A stretch of 64,000 nucleotides of DNA. Source: Amphiduros pacificus (lineage: Eukaryota > Annelida > Polychaeta > Phyllodocida > Hesionidae). The DNA lies in NCBI GenBank assembly GCA_949316495.1, contig OX439008.1, positions 41,529,511-41,593,510 of the forward strand, written 5' to 3'. The position numbers were made by a program, and so were the translations under genes. Numbering within the stretch: the first letter of the stretch is position 1; each line of letters begins with the position of its first letter. Of the stretch, positions 1 through 12,750 are shown one piece after another. The notes under the pieces were generated by a model that saw only the letters and a program-made list of their open reading frames with translations, did no database searches and was not told where the DNA came from.

Positions 1-270
1 TTCTATTCCCACTTAAAGTGTTATCCATCACTGTGATTTATGATACCAAAGTTATAAAATCTTGGGAATAATCATATTTCAGCATGATGTCCTAAATTGT
101 TTCCTTGCATAATTATTTCAGCTCTGACAAGTAGATATATCCATTAATATGAATCATACCCAAGCTCATTACATCTGCCAAATAGGCTCCAAAATACAGA
201 CCTATGCTATTAGTAGTATTCTAAATGTATTCGTATTGGATGATTAATTGTTAGTTCAAAGTAAACTATC
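1..270. other. 3' flank of the SLC46-like gene
   Basis: AT-rich sequence downstream of the transporter stop codon, which is read on the minus strand. I see no further exon and no canonical AATAAA on that strand before the window edge, so the polyadenylation site is either non-canonical or outside the window. Confidence 0.4.
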
Positions 271-2464
271 TTACATAGAAATTATGAGGGCTGGAATGAA
301 TATAATTGCACCAATGAGGAAACATAAGCCAGCCCAGATGTCCAGGGTTAGGGGATAAATTGCATTGAAGACAGCATTTGATCCAAGTTCTGAAGCACTC
401 TGGATAGAACCTATGAGAGAATATATCTTTCCTGCAAAAAATATGATCAAAGAATCAAATGCCGACTTAAAATGGGTTAGCAGTAATTTTAGTTCTGTTG
501 CAAAATATTCTGCTCTTCTTTAGAATTTGAACTGGTAACTTTATCAATATAATGAGCTAGTAATTTATCAATATCTTCCAGTGAATACCAATTTCTTCTT
601 GAGTAGCGATGGAGGCACATATTGCTCTGATCTCCAGATATGTGATGTCTATTAGAACTCCCATTGTGGCAGCTGCAAATTGCATACTAGAAATGATATT
701 CAATCAATGACCTTTATTAAAGATCTTAAACAATGACCTTTAACAATGACCTTTAACAATGACCTTTAATACAATTTCATAGTAACTCAAAACAAAATAC
801 TTTATACAAAATCATAAAAGCATTTATCATTTTATATATTATTAAAAAAACAATAACATTTAATTGAATTTTGTGTTGTTTTGCAGAAATCCAAATGATG
901 AATAAATCATTAAAACTTTTCATTGCAATATCTCATATAAAATCTGACATACACAAGAATACCATCCATGTTTCTTTGCTGAAAGCAAATATTCCTGCAT
1001 AAAGAATTGAGGATATGAAGGACAAGATCAACATCGATGAATCAGATATACCACATCGCTTGCTGACAGGAATTATGACCACAAATGACAAACTTTTAAG
1101 GAGGGAGAAATATCCATTTAACACTCCATACAGTGTCTGACTGAAGCTTAACGGTTGCCGAACCAGGAACAGGTATGACACAACATACATAGCTGTTTGT
1201 GAAAAATAAAAATAAAAACATTAAATAAATGCAATTTTCTCATATTTCAATTGATTGATTGAAAAACATTGATCATCTAGTACATAAGAATATATCCCCT
1301 AATGTAAGGTAAAGGAATGTCTGTCATTTTATGAAAATAGTTGGAAGCAAATGATGCTTTTAACTTTGTGAAAATATATCTAAAAATATATCACTTGTAA
1401 TGAAGTGAAAATGCGTGTTGAATACTCACGTGAAAATCCAAACAAAACAAACACAATTAAAGCTAAGGCAGCAACAATATGAATTCTTCCATTGAAAGGC
1501 CTTTTCCTGCAAATGTACTTCATGCCTGTTTCCAAAACCTTACAGGCATTGTGGAACACTTGATGTTTTCCAGGCTTAGAATCAACATTTTCTTGTTTTG
1601 GTTTGATGTTCTTGACGAAAAATATCATTTGAAAAAGAGCAATAACAAATATCCCAAATACAATAGAGAAAACAAAAGTATAACTGGTATTATCAAGAAT
1701 TCCTCCTCCAATAAAGTAGGAAATTGTCAATGCGAATGACCACATTGAAATCACTATGGCTAGGCGAATAGTTTTTTGAGGTCCTTCTTCACTGATATGG
1801 GTTACATAGCTTTGTGCACCCAAAAAGAAGACAGTCCAGCCACCACCAAAACCCTAAAATAATTATGAATATGATGGGCATAATGATTTAGTTAAATAGA
1901 AAATTCATGTGGTGTTTGATATTATTTATATATTAACAAATGCTTTAGAAGTATATATACCTGAAAACACTTGCCAATAAGGTAAAACCACATTGGCAAG
2001 GATGGTAGATTGGCTTGCAGGACATAGCACAATGCCTCCAGAGTCATTCCTAGGAGGGGTATAATGAGAACAATCTTCCGGCTGAAATTGTCACTCAAAG
2101 ATCCAAATAAGAAAGCAAGAACAATTGGAGGGAACTGAGCACAAAGACCCCCATACAAGTACCAGTATGCTGCCTTTGTCTGCACCACATCCTCGTGGTC
2201 AGCGAGTGTCTCATTGTGTAGATTAGCACATATGTAGTGAGAATCTGCACCAAACTCTAGTGTACATAGTTTGTCATAGATGAATGCATACTCGGTCGGC
2301 CACTCCAGGCTCCATGCGATGGCAAACATAAAGGTTGCAGGTTCCACTGTGATCATGGAAAAGTATAGTGAAATACTTCTCAATCTCCCAATGAAGAGTC
2401 TTTCCTCTGGTTTATGTTCAATGGCAACATTTATCGTTGACCCATCAGGTTGATTTTCAGTCAT
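271..2464 (-). CDS. SLC46-family proton-coupled solute transporter (5 exons)
   Basis: Major facilitator carrier of the SLC46 family (folate transporter / thymic stromal cotransporter group). I assembled the exons from GT-AG sites and matching phases: 2464-1961, 1853-1430, 1192-953, 672-589 and 431-271, giving 1413 nt and 470 residues, a normal length for the family. Residues 31-55 form the first helix. Residues 67-90 lie in a Cys-containing outer loop with an NET sequon. GSLSDNFSRK at 121-130 is the MFS loop motif between helices 2 and 3. Exon 2 encodes the next helices, with GFGGGWTVFFLG and WSFALTISYFIGGG. The short exons 4 and 5 encode the last helices, including QEEIGKIYSLIGSIQSASEL, the place where SLC46 proteins carry a conserved EQGK-like motif. 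The start ATG opens a short hydrophilic N-terminus, as expected. By family it should be a 12-helix protein of plasma or lysosomal membranes. The substrate cannot be told from sequence. No break is seen. Confidence 0.9.
715..765. repeat. Short 17-bp tandem repeat in intron
   Basis: Three to four copies of a unit like AATGACCTTTAACAATG lie in intron 3 of the SLC46-like gene, just upstream of exon 4 in the sense direction. It is a simple local duplication. Confidence 0.6.
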
Positions 2465-5400
2465 GATGTTAAATGTGAATGCTATACTTTCTTAAAAGTG
2501 TGTATGTCACCTCTAACTGACGAAATACAAACATACTAATGACATTTAACCGCTGGTCATTGTAAATCTAAAGATCTTTTTATTGCAGTGATCAACGTAT
2601 GTGGGATGTTCCAGTGTTTCAAAGCTTCATGCTATCTCCTCCAAAGCATGTTGATTCAACTGTCTAAAATATTCATTTTCAGATGAATTAGAGCAGTACT
2701 AGTTAACTGTTTCTGGTATCCCAACCCAGCCGACCCTTAAATTTGAAAAGAAAAACATTTGTTCATTAACCAACCCAACTAACTATCCGAAGTTAAAAAA
2801 ATAAATAAATATAAAAACCTATCACACCTGGAACCTTAATAATATTTCTTGGGCTTATAAAGACTGATAGTAAGGATTTTAGAGCCATTTTGAGGTGTAT
2901 ACCCCTTTGATCATGTGATATAGGAATGACACTGATGTCCAAATCTGTGCAATATTGGTGAATTATCAAAATGTTATCAAATTCCTAACTTGATAATTTT
3001 TCCAGGAGTGGCTGGTAATGAATGGTCTTTAATGGCTGGTAAGAGTGCAATCAGGATTGACATTTAAATATTCAGCATAAAAACGTACCAGCTGTAATAT
3101 AATAATATATTTATACAATGCCCTTTCAGACAATGTCTGCTCGTGGCGCATATAGCAATTTTAAGATTGTTTAATTTCGCAATTACTTAAATAAATGTTT
3201 TATGTTATTAGTAGGCAGAATTATTGCAACGTATATTTTGGTGACATGCTTTCCAGAGGTATAAAGCATCTTAAAGCAACTAACTAGTCCATTATGGATA
3301 AACATATGATTCAACAAAATATGCAATGTTCCGATAGGATGTAATCAACTGGCCGAAATAGCATAAATGTAAATTGTTTCAATCAATCCCGAGAAAATTA
3401 ATACTAAAGACACAATTTCCTAAGGTTAAGCTCAATTTCTCACATTCAAACTTAATCAAATAATAATCCTATTCTGTCAAAACAAATCTACCCAATTTGT
3501 CATATCTAATGCCTGACAAGTTCTCTATACTTTTGCACAACAATAATGTTGATATATTTTGTTTGACAACTATAAATCTGATCCTTTTATCTTTTATCCA
3601 TTTTACAGTAAGGAAACTGAATGAATTGGCCTTGTGGTGAGAATAAATCAGAGATAACATGATTTACCAACACACAGAGTCAGATAACTGTGCAATAATT
3701 CAAGTTTATGGATCTGCAGGTCAAGGATTGCAAGTAGATGTAGGTGCTCAGCTTATTGCGCCTGATACAACCAATAACAAGAAAGATTTCTTTGAAAAAG
3801 AATTAATACTACGCTGTTGAATATGATGCAATTTGCACACTTAAATAGTAGATTTTCCTAATAATTATAAGAGGTTTTGCTTGCACATAAACATCTATTC
3901 TAACATAAACATGTATTTTAACATTTGTATTTTTTATCATTTAAATGATAGATAAAGATAGATTGCATGTCCGATATCATATGGTTCATCATGATATGGA
4001 ATTAGATTTTCAATCTTTAAAAAGACAATTAACACAATACCACGCTTGGTACAGTGGGGAGAGTGACTGTCTTTGGGGATAGCAAACCATCGACCAGACT
4101 ATTGATAGTGTTTGTATACCAACGGAGACAAGACAAACAACATTTCACAGACATCAGTTTCAAATTACTCAGTTTACACCAAACTGCAAGACAGGTCAGC
4201 TGATATGTTTAACAATCACAAATTGGATTTCGGTTCCGTTGTTGATCCCTATCTGTAAATCTATTTTCTCCATCTTTGTCGCTTCTAATCTCCCTCACTT
4301 TTCTGATTAATTACATTATTATATAATGTGTTTGCCACTGCTGAGGTCAATGGGAGTCAATATGAAATAGACCCTCTGAGGCAGGCTTAATTACTCATTA
4401 TTTACAAAATTACACAAATACATATGATTTTGATTAATGATATATTTTTGCCATGGGCTGTCTGCAAACCAAGTGATTAGAAGAGGTTTAATCTCGACCA
4501 TGCGCCTAAATATAGTATTACTGTATAAACTAATGGCATGAAAATTCTTGCACCACATTTCTATCAATCTATTGTTCCAAACTTAACTAAAAACAATCAG
4601 GTTTATTCTAATATTCTAAGGATATAACTCATACAATGCTAAGATAGCAAAGTATTTATTTAGAAAGAGTAAACCTTACCTTTTGCTGTCTGACAATATT
4701 TCTTTCATGGTATTATAATTTAAAATATAAAGTCTGTGATTGAGTGGTGGGGCACCCTGTAAATAGGATTATTCCCAAGAAAGTTTATAAATTGTGTGCC
4801 CTTTGTTGCTTGATCGCTCAAAATATTTACAGTTGTTGTACATGACACAAGAAAGACTTGATATTGCATTGATCAAACAAGTTCGCCACCATCCTAGCTT
4901 TTCAGATAAGCATTGACCTGAACATTTCTCTTTCTCTGGATATTTCACGTCATATTGCCACCCATGGTATAGAATGTGAACAATCCTAAAAATCATGATG
5001 TTTTTTTTTTAATTTGACAAAGAAGCCATGAGGGGTGCAATTGTAGAATTCTCTAATTTCACATATCGGGGTGTGGTCACCCTTTCACATTAATCCCTGC
5101 TGACAGGGAATTGTATAATCAATGTACAAATGTGTATAATGCTTTGTTTGATGAAGTTCCTTCTGATTGTATCTCTCTTAACGCGTAGAAAAAAATAAGA
5201 ATGATCCAAATATTTGTTAGGCTAATTGATAATCGATGACATAACACTTGTTACTGGTGACCGTACCCCCTTGTGAGCTACTGCAATGACTTTTCCTGAA
5301 ACGTTCATCTTACCAAATGAAATATGTAATTTTCCTCGTCAGCACATTTAAGCACTTGCCCGTCAGATGGCGTGTCGATCAAGGCACACCGCTTCTATGG

Positions 5401-8400
5401 GGAACCCATTCCTCGCTGTTTCATCGCATTAGGTTCAGGGTTGACACATGAATCGGTTCAACAAGCAGCATGAGATTAAATCTAGTTTGCAAACATTTTT
5501 AAAACTAAATATGTTTGTGCGAAAATTTCAAGAGAAGAATCAGTTTGAAGTTGATTAAGATCACAGTCGTTTGATACAATACAATCTTCTTAATGGGGAA
5601 GGGCAGCCTGTAATTGTATGATGTCTAAGAACATTATTTTAATTTAACGTATCAATTTTGATCTTATAATGACTCTAGGTTTATATGTATTTAATTAAAA
5701 CTGCAGTTATTCTTTGATAGTATTGTTTTTAAACCACATAGATCTTTATAATCAGTTTCAAGCTCTTGTGTACTGAGGCCATTGACTTATTTATTAAGAA
5801 GTGCAAAGCATCATACTCTATTAAACATCTTTTAAACAAGTAATACATATTGATGATATTTCTGTGATTCATTTATCATTAAAGATTTTGTTAAATATCT
5901 GTGCTGTTAAGGTCGTTTACATATTGTCTGACTTTTGTCTGACCAAACGTATCAAAGAAATTTATTTGGGTCATAACTTTGCATGGGACTGAAACTCTTT
6001 TGAAAGATATTTCGATAGAAACCCCCAAAGTGAAGTTAACCTATTTTCAAGATCATTTACCATTCTCATATCTGGTGTTGGTGATGTGCAGAACAAATAG
6101 GTATTTTTACATAAATAATCCAGCAAGGGCTGTGCAGATATTTTTTGTCAAGCGCCTATGCTGAACAAACTAGTGAAACCTTTGTAAAATAAAATTCATT
6201 CCATGAAAATGCATATTTGATTTTGGCCGCCAGGTGTCACTCTATGGCAATCCATAAAGGCACACGAAAGATTTCAGGATCATCCAAAATGTTAAATGTG
6301 GATATAACAGGCAACTCGCTTCAATTTCACACAAACTCTTCAAGATAAAACATATTACATGGGCTATCTTACAATATAAGTCAGCCCCGGAATCACCATA
6401 CACTTACACAATACACTTATAACACACACGATTTAATGTGAACGGCCGGAATAATGTGTTAGAGTCATTAAATCATTTAATCAGCACAAAATGTCGGTCA
6501 GGTTCTAGAGATAAGAACTTATATTAATCTGAAATTATGTCTTATTACTTCCTAATAGAGTATTGAATTTCAGGTTTAATCAAAATCCTTGGTTGCTGAT
6601 GTAATCTTTCATTATGATGACAGGTACACACCATATTTGCAATTTACGATACGTTTTAATACAAAAAGGACAGATGTTCAGAATGTGATATGATGTCAAA
6701 ATGTAATTTTTAAGCAATAAATTTGTTATTTGTATAAATTGTTAAAGACTATTTTCCTCTCATCAAAAATAAATCTAAAATCCACAGCTATATTGATAGA
6801 ACGAAAACTAATGACCTATCTTTGCTATTCAATAAAAGTGATTTAAAACAACTCCATTCAGCCTTTCTTCATAATTTGAATGAATTCTATTGACCGGGAA
6901 GTACGTACTCTCACAATTCTCATTTTAAAACATAGAAAAATTGCTCATCGTAAAGTTGGGTGTATATTTCACGGAGGAAAGTGTTGGTATTTATAGTATT
7001 TACTACTTTGAACTGTTTTGCCTCATTTCATTGATGGAAACAGAATATTGCTACTTACATTGGTAATGCCTGAGATAGGAATGCGCATATTTCTCGCGCA
7101 TGTATTTGTTAAAATTACAATAGCTCAACATATTGCCATGCTGAATGTTCAAAGACCCAGTATAAAACAACATAAACAAGATTTATATTTTATATTTACT
7201 TCAGGTGCTTGCATGCAAAGTAGACTAAATCTTTGTTTTGTATTTTGCATTCAATTTTATTCACAAAACTCAACTTTAATGGTAATGAATAACAATGCAT
7301 TTATTGTAACGTTTATTAACATATAAAAGAGTGACTGATTTACAAAATTTGTATATATCTATGTATATCAGTTCTTTAAAAACATATCCATATACACTGG
7401 AACAGATAGGAAGGAAATACATTAGATAAAAGATTTTCCATTCTTATAACATGAAAGAGTATATTTTAGACACATAAAAAATTGTAGTATTTGGCTCTAA
7501 ATCCTGTGCAAAAAATAGATATTTTGATAATATTGGTCAGCATTACTTCAGTCTACAAACAGACAACATGTATTTATATGTATACATAGATGTTGAAAAA
7601 CAAACCATTTCATAAAGTTATCGGGGACAACGTTTTGGAAATATTATTATAGATTGGTTCATCATTGTATAGATTTCACAAATATAGATAAAACACACTT
7701 TATTCAAAAATTAATTTCATTTTATGATGTTTTATAAAAATTATCGTTTCTCGAATATATGACACATTATACCATAAGAAAAATCTGTATTTCTCAATTT
7801 GTATTCTTTACACTAGTAACCGCAAAATATTTTCATATTGGATCAACTGGAAATTGAATATTCTCTCAATATTTTCAAGGATACATGCCTTTTAAACTCT
7901 ACAAAAGTGTAGCCATTTTATTCTGATTGAAACTGCATAAACCTTGTAGACCCTTACGAAAATAGGATTTTCTGTGTGATAAAAAAATGTTGGTCAGCAG
8001 CAAGTGCTACACTATACAATGAATATTATAAACATGATCATGATATCCATATGTAAGAAAATACATTATTTGTATAACACATTTGATGCAATAAGTCGAT
8101 GTCGATGTCTACACTCAGATTTCTTTTAATGGAAGATATATTAAGCAGCCATGTTAAAGAGTTCTTGAACCGGAACCGGAAATTCAGCCAAACAAGAGCG
8201 GTACATTACTTGTTTTTGGTTTTAAAAATATTTGTGAAAATAATTTGTTTTCTGCTGTATATAAATATATATCTTTCCTCAAATTTGGTTTAACATTATA
8301 TCATTTAATCATTGTATATAAGTCACAATATGTAAACTAACATGACATTAATTAACAATATTTGAGTTATTCTATCTAAGCTGAAATTTCCGAATGTAAC

Positions 8401-8801
8401 GGGAAGACATTTCATATTTCAAGGTACTATTGTTTAGGAGGCAACATAGTTCTGCAATCCTTTTTGTTACTCGGACCTCATATTCATTAACAACGGATAT
8501 ATAGTAGGTTTTCTCATCAATATAAATAGTGAAATGATATTTTTTGGACAAATTTGTTATTATTTAAACTTTAAACACTTGATGACTAATAAATCGGACA
8601 TAGGTTTCCTTGTTTATTTTGATAACAAATTTACGACAATAACAGTGGCAGTGTGTTAAGTCTTATGATATTACAGGATGATAAGTGGAACATTTCGACA
8701 TGCATAATTTTTGGACCCAAAATTGCCCTAAAAGAATGAACAACTTTGAAACAAAATGGTTTTCCACATACCATCTGCTAACCAATGAATAATTTTAGCA
8801 T
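2465..8801. other. Intergenic region, no gene supported
   Basis: About 6.3 kb of AT-rich sequence between the SLC46-like start codon and the 3' end of the Patched-like gene. Open frames here are short, have no recognisable domain and lack paired splice sites. A minus-strand AATAAA (plus-strand TTTATT at 8613-8618) lies about 190 bp past the Patched-like stop and could be its polyadenylation signal. CTCF-like motifs occur near 5361 and 6227. Confidence 0.55.
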
Positions 8802-11800
8802 TCATCGAGTTGCTCTCTCTTTTACTCTTTGTAAGGGGCGATCCCTTCTCCTTTGTTGGTCAGTCGGCTCCTCACTTGAATCTGATGTTGCTTCTAGAAC
8901 TATCTGGGGAATTTCTAAAGGATCCACATGTATATTATGTCCTATAGCCGGTTCACTTCTATCTTCCAAAGGAGACGTTGTTGACCTTCTTGAACTTTCA
9001 CTACTAGCATTCGAGACATCTTCTCCTGACGGAATATCTAGTCTCTGGTCAGCTTCGTCGGGGGACAGATTGGCTGGTGTAATCTGCACCAGTTCTACTT
9101 GTTCTACACCATCTTCTGCTAAATGGCTGCGTGCTGTAGAGCCATGTGTTCCAATATCTGCCACGGTAACAACCTGGCCCTCGGACTCTGCCTCGGCCAT
9201 GGCCGCAGCCAGGGCGCTCCGCTCGTGCCTCAGTCTTCCCTGCTCCTCTATCTTATTCTTGTATGCGAGAGCGTCACCTGCCGGGCGATTTGGAGGAGAC
9301 GATATGGGGATGAACACTCTTGGTTTGCTTGTCCGCCTCGGTCCGATGAAAGAGAGTAACACTGGCAACAACAACAAAGAATGAGCAAGACCCAACACTA
9401 TTACTAACAACATCGTTTTGAAGAAAGACTTGAAAATGTATGAATTAGCGAAAGCTAGCATCAGTATTCCTAATATGGAGGAAAGCGCGCCATTCAGGAT
9501 TGGCACTCCAACTTTTTCCAAGGCAGCCATAACTCGCTCATTGCGGTTTTTACCGGTGGCTGTCATAAAAGCATGGCTGATGTGGACGGTGAAATCCACG
9601 CAGAATCCCACGCTGAGAATGATCTGTACGGTGGTAATCGCGCTCAGAGCCAGCCCCCAAAAGTGCATGAAGCCAAACATACCAACCACAATTGTTACCA
9701 TGGTAACCGTGACACACGTAACGGAAATTGGGTGCGGGATGAACATGAGAGCCACAAATAGCATTCCAATGATTGCCACTCCAACTGCCAATAACGTATT
9801 CTTCAATATAGACACATAATGCTCATAATATATAAACACAGGACTGTACGCCAGCATTGGTAAACTAGAGTTCTCTGCAATTTCTCTCATCATCAACATC
9901 ATGTTCCCCTCCGTTGTGGAATCTTGAAATCTTAGTGACGTCATGTATAACCTAGAGGCTTGAATGGAAGAGAAATCCTCATTGAATAATATATCATTGT
10001 CGAACTCGGGATGGTTTTTTAAAAACGCTCTCAATATTGGTATAAAATTTTCCTGAGACATTTGAGGTTCAGTCAGGTTTTCTCTGAAGTGCAGATAACT
10101 TTTCAGCCACGAGATTTGGAAACTGGTATCGAGATAACCAGTCTCGATAGCTTTAGCCATGACTTCTTTAATTTCAGTAATGACTTCCTCGTTATTGTAG
10201 TCCACTGGCTCATCTATGACAAACATCACATATGGTCCTTGATTGGAAAAATATTCATTTTTAACTTCCATATATTTAGCTAAGTACGAAGAAGATGGCA
10301 CCACATTTTCAAGTTTTAATCCAGTTTTAATCTGTGAAGCCCCCCATATTGCTATCCATAGATACACTATAAATCCTATAATTACCAATGTCTTGGTTGG
10401 TATTTGTAATAGTAATTTAGGTAATATAGAACTCGGTAATTTCTCACAAGGGCTATCATCTTCTCCAGGTTTTTTGGGTGGGTGTCCACTGCAACACACT
10501 ACATAAAGTTTGGAATAGTTTTTATCTCCCTTGAAGGCGCTTCGAGGTTTGGTTTTGTGACACGTGACACAATGACGAGAAGACTCCACACGACGCGCAT
10601 GTAACACCAGAAATCCTCCGAAGAAGGTTAACTGGTTGAAATAGCAGATAATAATAGCGACTCCTGTAACAAAAATACAACATTATTACATATAAATAGA
10701 TTTATCTATAGAAACAATGCAGTGCTTACAACACTGCAGGTATTCTATTTCATAAATTGAAATGTAAGAGATTGTATGACCTTTTGAGATTAGAGTAGGC
10801 AATGTGAGGTCATATTTATATGTAACTTTAAGCAAACATAATTAACTAGTCTGGAATAAATGGGCTCAATTTTCATCCAAATAGAATTCTTTATTTGTGG
10901 GACACAAAAAGCTTACTCCTAGTTGATATAATTGTGTCTCTGCGCCCAAGGAATTTAATAACTTAACCCACATCATGATTATTTGTAATATATGGAGTCA
11001 GTATTCAATTGACCATTTTATACTTCAAAACTAGAGTTTGGACAAAAACCCTTTTGAAGGAATATAACTAGCATATTTTAGGTTGCGAATTGTTACTTTG
11101 GTATTCCCATTTCAGATATCTGAGTGAAAAGTGTTATTCCAAAGATTGTTTATTTAAAGAATGTACCTGTATAGATGCAGAAGTTTTTGACACTAAGAAA
11201 TGGACTAGTAGCTCCTATGCAGAATGCCAGCAGGTCGGTGAGGCTGGTGATGGTAACAGAGATAGCAGACGACCTGAACGTGTCGGAGACGCGGTCCTCG
11301 ACCGAGGCGTGGACGTCTGTCTGCCGCCAGCCTGACATCAGGATGAACATATCATCCACCCCAACACCTGCATCAACAATCATCTCAAACTCACATATAT
11401 GTCAAATGATTGTTTTCTCATTTTGTTTGTTGATTTCCTGTTGCCATCCCTGTTACAGATGGAGCACCATTTGTTCTTGTTTACACATATTAGATAAATA
11501 AACCACTATACACACAGAGACAAAATCTGGTCAACAACCAGTCTTGTGGATTAACGCTTTCATTCACATATTTTAATGGTGCTACTCTACTATAACTGCT
11601 TTGGCTTTAAAAAATACATGTGTTTAATACAACTTTTGGAAACTTGGAAAAAAATGAGATGGCAGATTATACACATACCTAGCACAAGAAAAGGCATGAC
11701 TCCACATATATCCACAAACTTCATGCCACACAGGCTGAGCAAGCCGAATGATGCCAGGATTGCCAGAAGGGCGGCCACCACGCCGGCGTGGGCGAGAAGC

Positions 11801-12675
11801 ACCCGGGTGGACACCCAGTTACCGCCGGCGCTGACAAACGTGGCGTAGATGATCATAATTATGATGGTCAATGCAAAGAACTGTGTGTCATTGCCGACGT
11901 GTTCGTTGAGCTCCAGGTCCAGGGACTCAGAGGCTGAGTGGATCACAGTCATTATATCGGACTCAAAGGAGGCTAGCTTGTCCAAGAATTTGGTCTCCCA
12001 CAAGAGGGAAAGAACTCTTTGTCTGGGGGAATCGTGGCGGAGGTTAAAGCGAATGCGTAAAGCGTGAGCGGTGATGCAGCCATTCTCTACCTGCACTTCA
12101 CCCAACATGGTGGAGATATCTTCCTGCTCTCCAGTGCCCTCTGGTGACAGAATGGGGTAACTGGAGTTTGGGTCAAGACATGAATCAACCAAAAGGGCGT
12201 GGAGAAGTAATTTGCCATCGATGACACAGACATCGCCTCTGGCAGCGCAAAGGTCATGATAAGTGTGACCTCTCTCGTCCTTCTCCAGGAAAATCCCCAT
12301 GATATCATCAAACAACTTCTTCACCTCTTTCACAATGGCAGGTGTCAACACGTTCTCGCCCTCACTTGCACCCATGATGAAAATCTCTCCATAGGTGCTT
12401 TGATATAACTGTTGATGCCGGTAAAACGCCTCACTGGTCTGATCTGGAAAGAGTTCTGAGAGTTTAGCCTGATCCTTGATGGCGGGACTTCCCATAGGCG
12501 TGTATAACTTCTGCACACTAGACTCGTACTGTAGATTGAGCAATCCCATACCAAGAAGGCAAGAGGTCAGCAGGGAAATGAGAATAAAAACTATTGGATA
12601 CCGGGCGAGAAACTTGCCATAGTATGCAAATATATCGCCAAAGAATTTCTCCACATCTTCATACAGTGCTCCCAT
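8802..12675 (-). CDS. Patched domain-containing protein, PTCHD3/ptr-like (3 exons)
   Basis: RND-superfamily membrane protein related to Patched and PTCHD3. Coding exons are 12675-11679, 11367-11167 and 10663-8802, both introns in phase 1, giving 1019 residues. A first helix (VFILISLLTSCLLGMGLL) is followed by a large Cys-containing outer domain. Helices 2-6 form a sterol-sensing domain, with GVGVDDMFILMSGWRQT at the exon 1/2 junction, the family's hallmark. The second half repeats the plan with GFCVDFTVHISHAF and ends in SLLLLPVLLSFIGP. A cytoplasmic tail of about 170 residues follows, rich in Ser, Glu and Arg. I chose the ATG at 12675 because the reading frame upstream has no ATG before a stop and MGALYEDVEKFF resembles family N-termini. 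A preceding exon spliced near 12740 is possible. Family members act in sterol or Hedgehog-type transport and signalling; the function here is unknown. Confidence 0.88.
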
Positions 12676-12750
12676 CGAAACAGCATCCAAAGACCTCAAG
12701 GAAAGGCGGCGCTCGCTGTGGCTCGTCGTCTCTATAGTTGGGGGTAGCAC

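Noticed and set aside
4030-4140. Possible SINE head (GGTACAGTGGGGAGAGTG)
   Set aside because: Box A resemblance only; no box B or shared SINE body follows.
8785-9384. 199-codon plus-strand frame
   Set aside because: Antisense shadow of the Patched-like protein's last exon, which has clear family motifs on the other strand.
12676-12750. N-terminal extension of the Patched-like protein to 12750
   Set aside because: It would need a GTG start, and there is no in-frame ATG before the upstream stop. The ATG at 12675 fits the family. An upstream coding exon remains possible but unseen.
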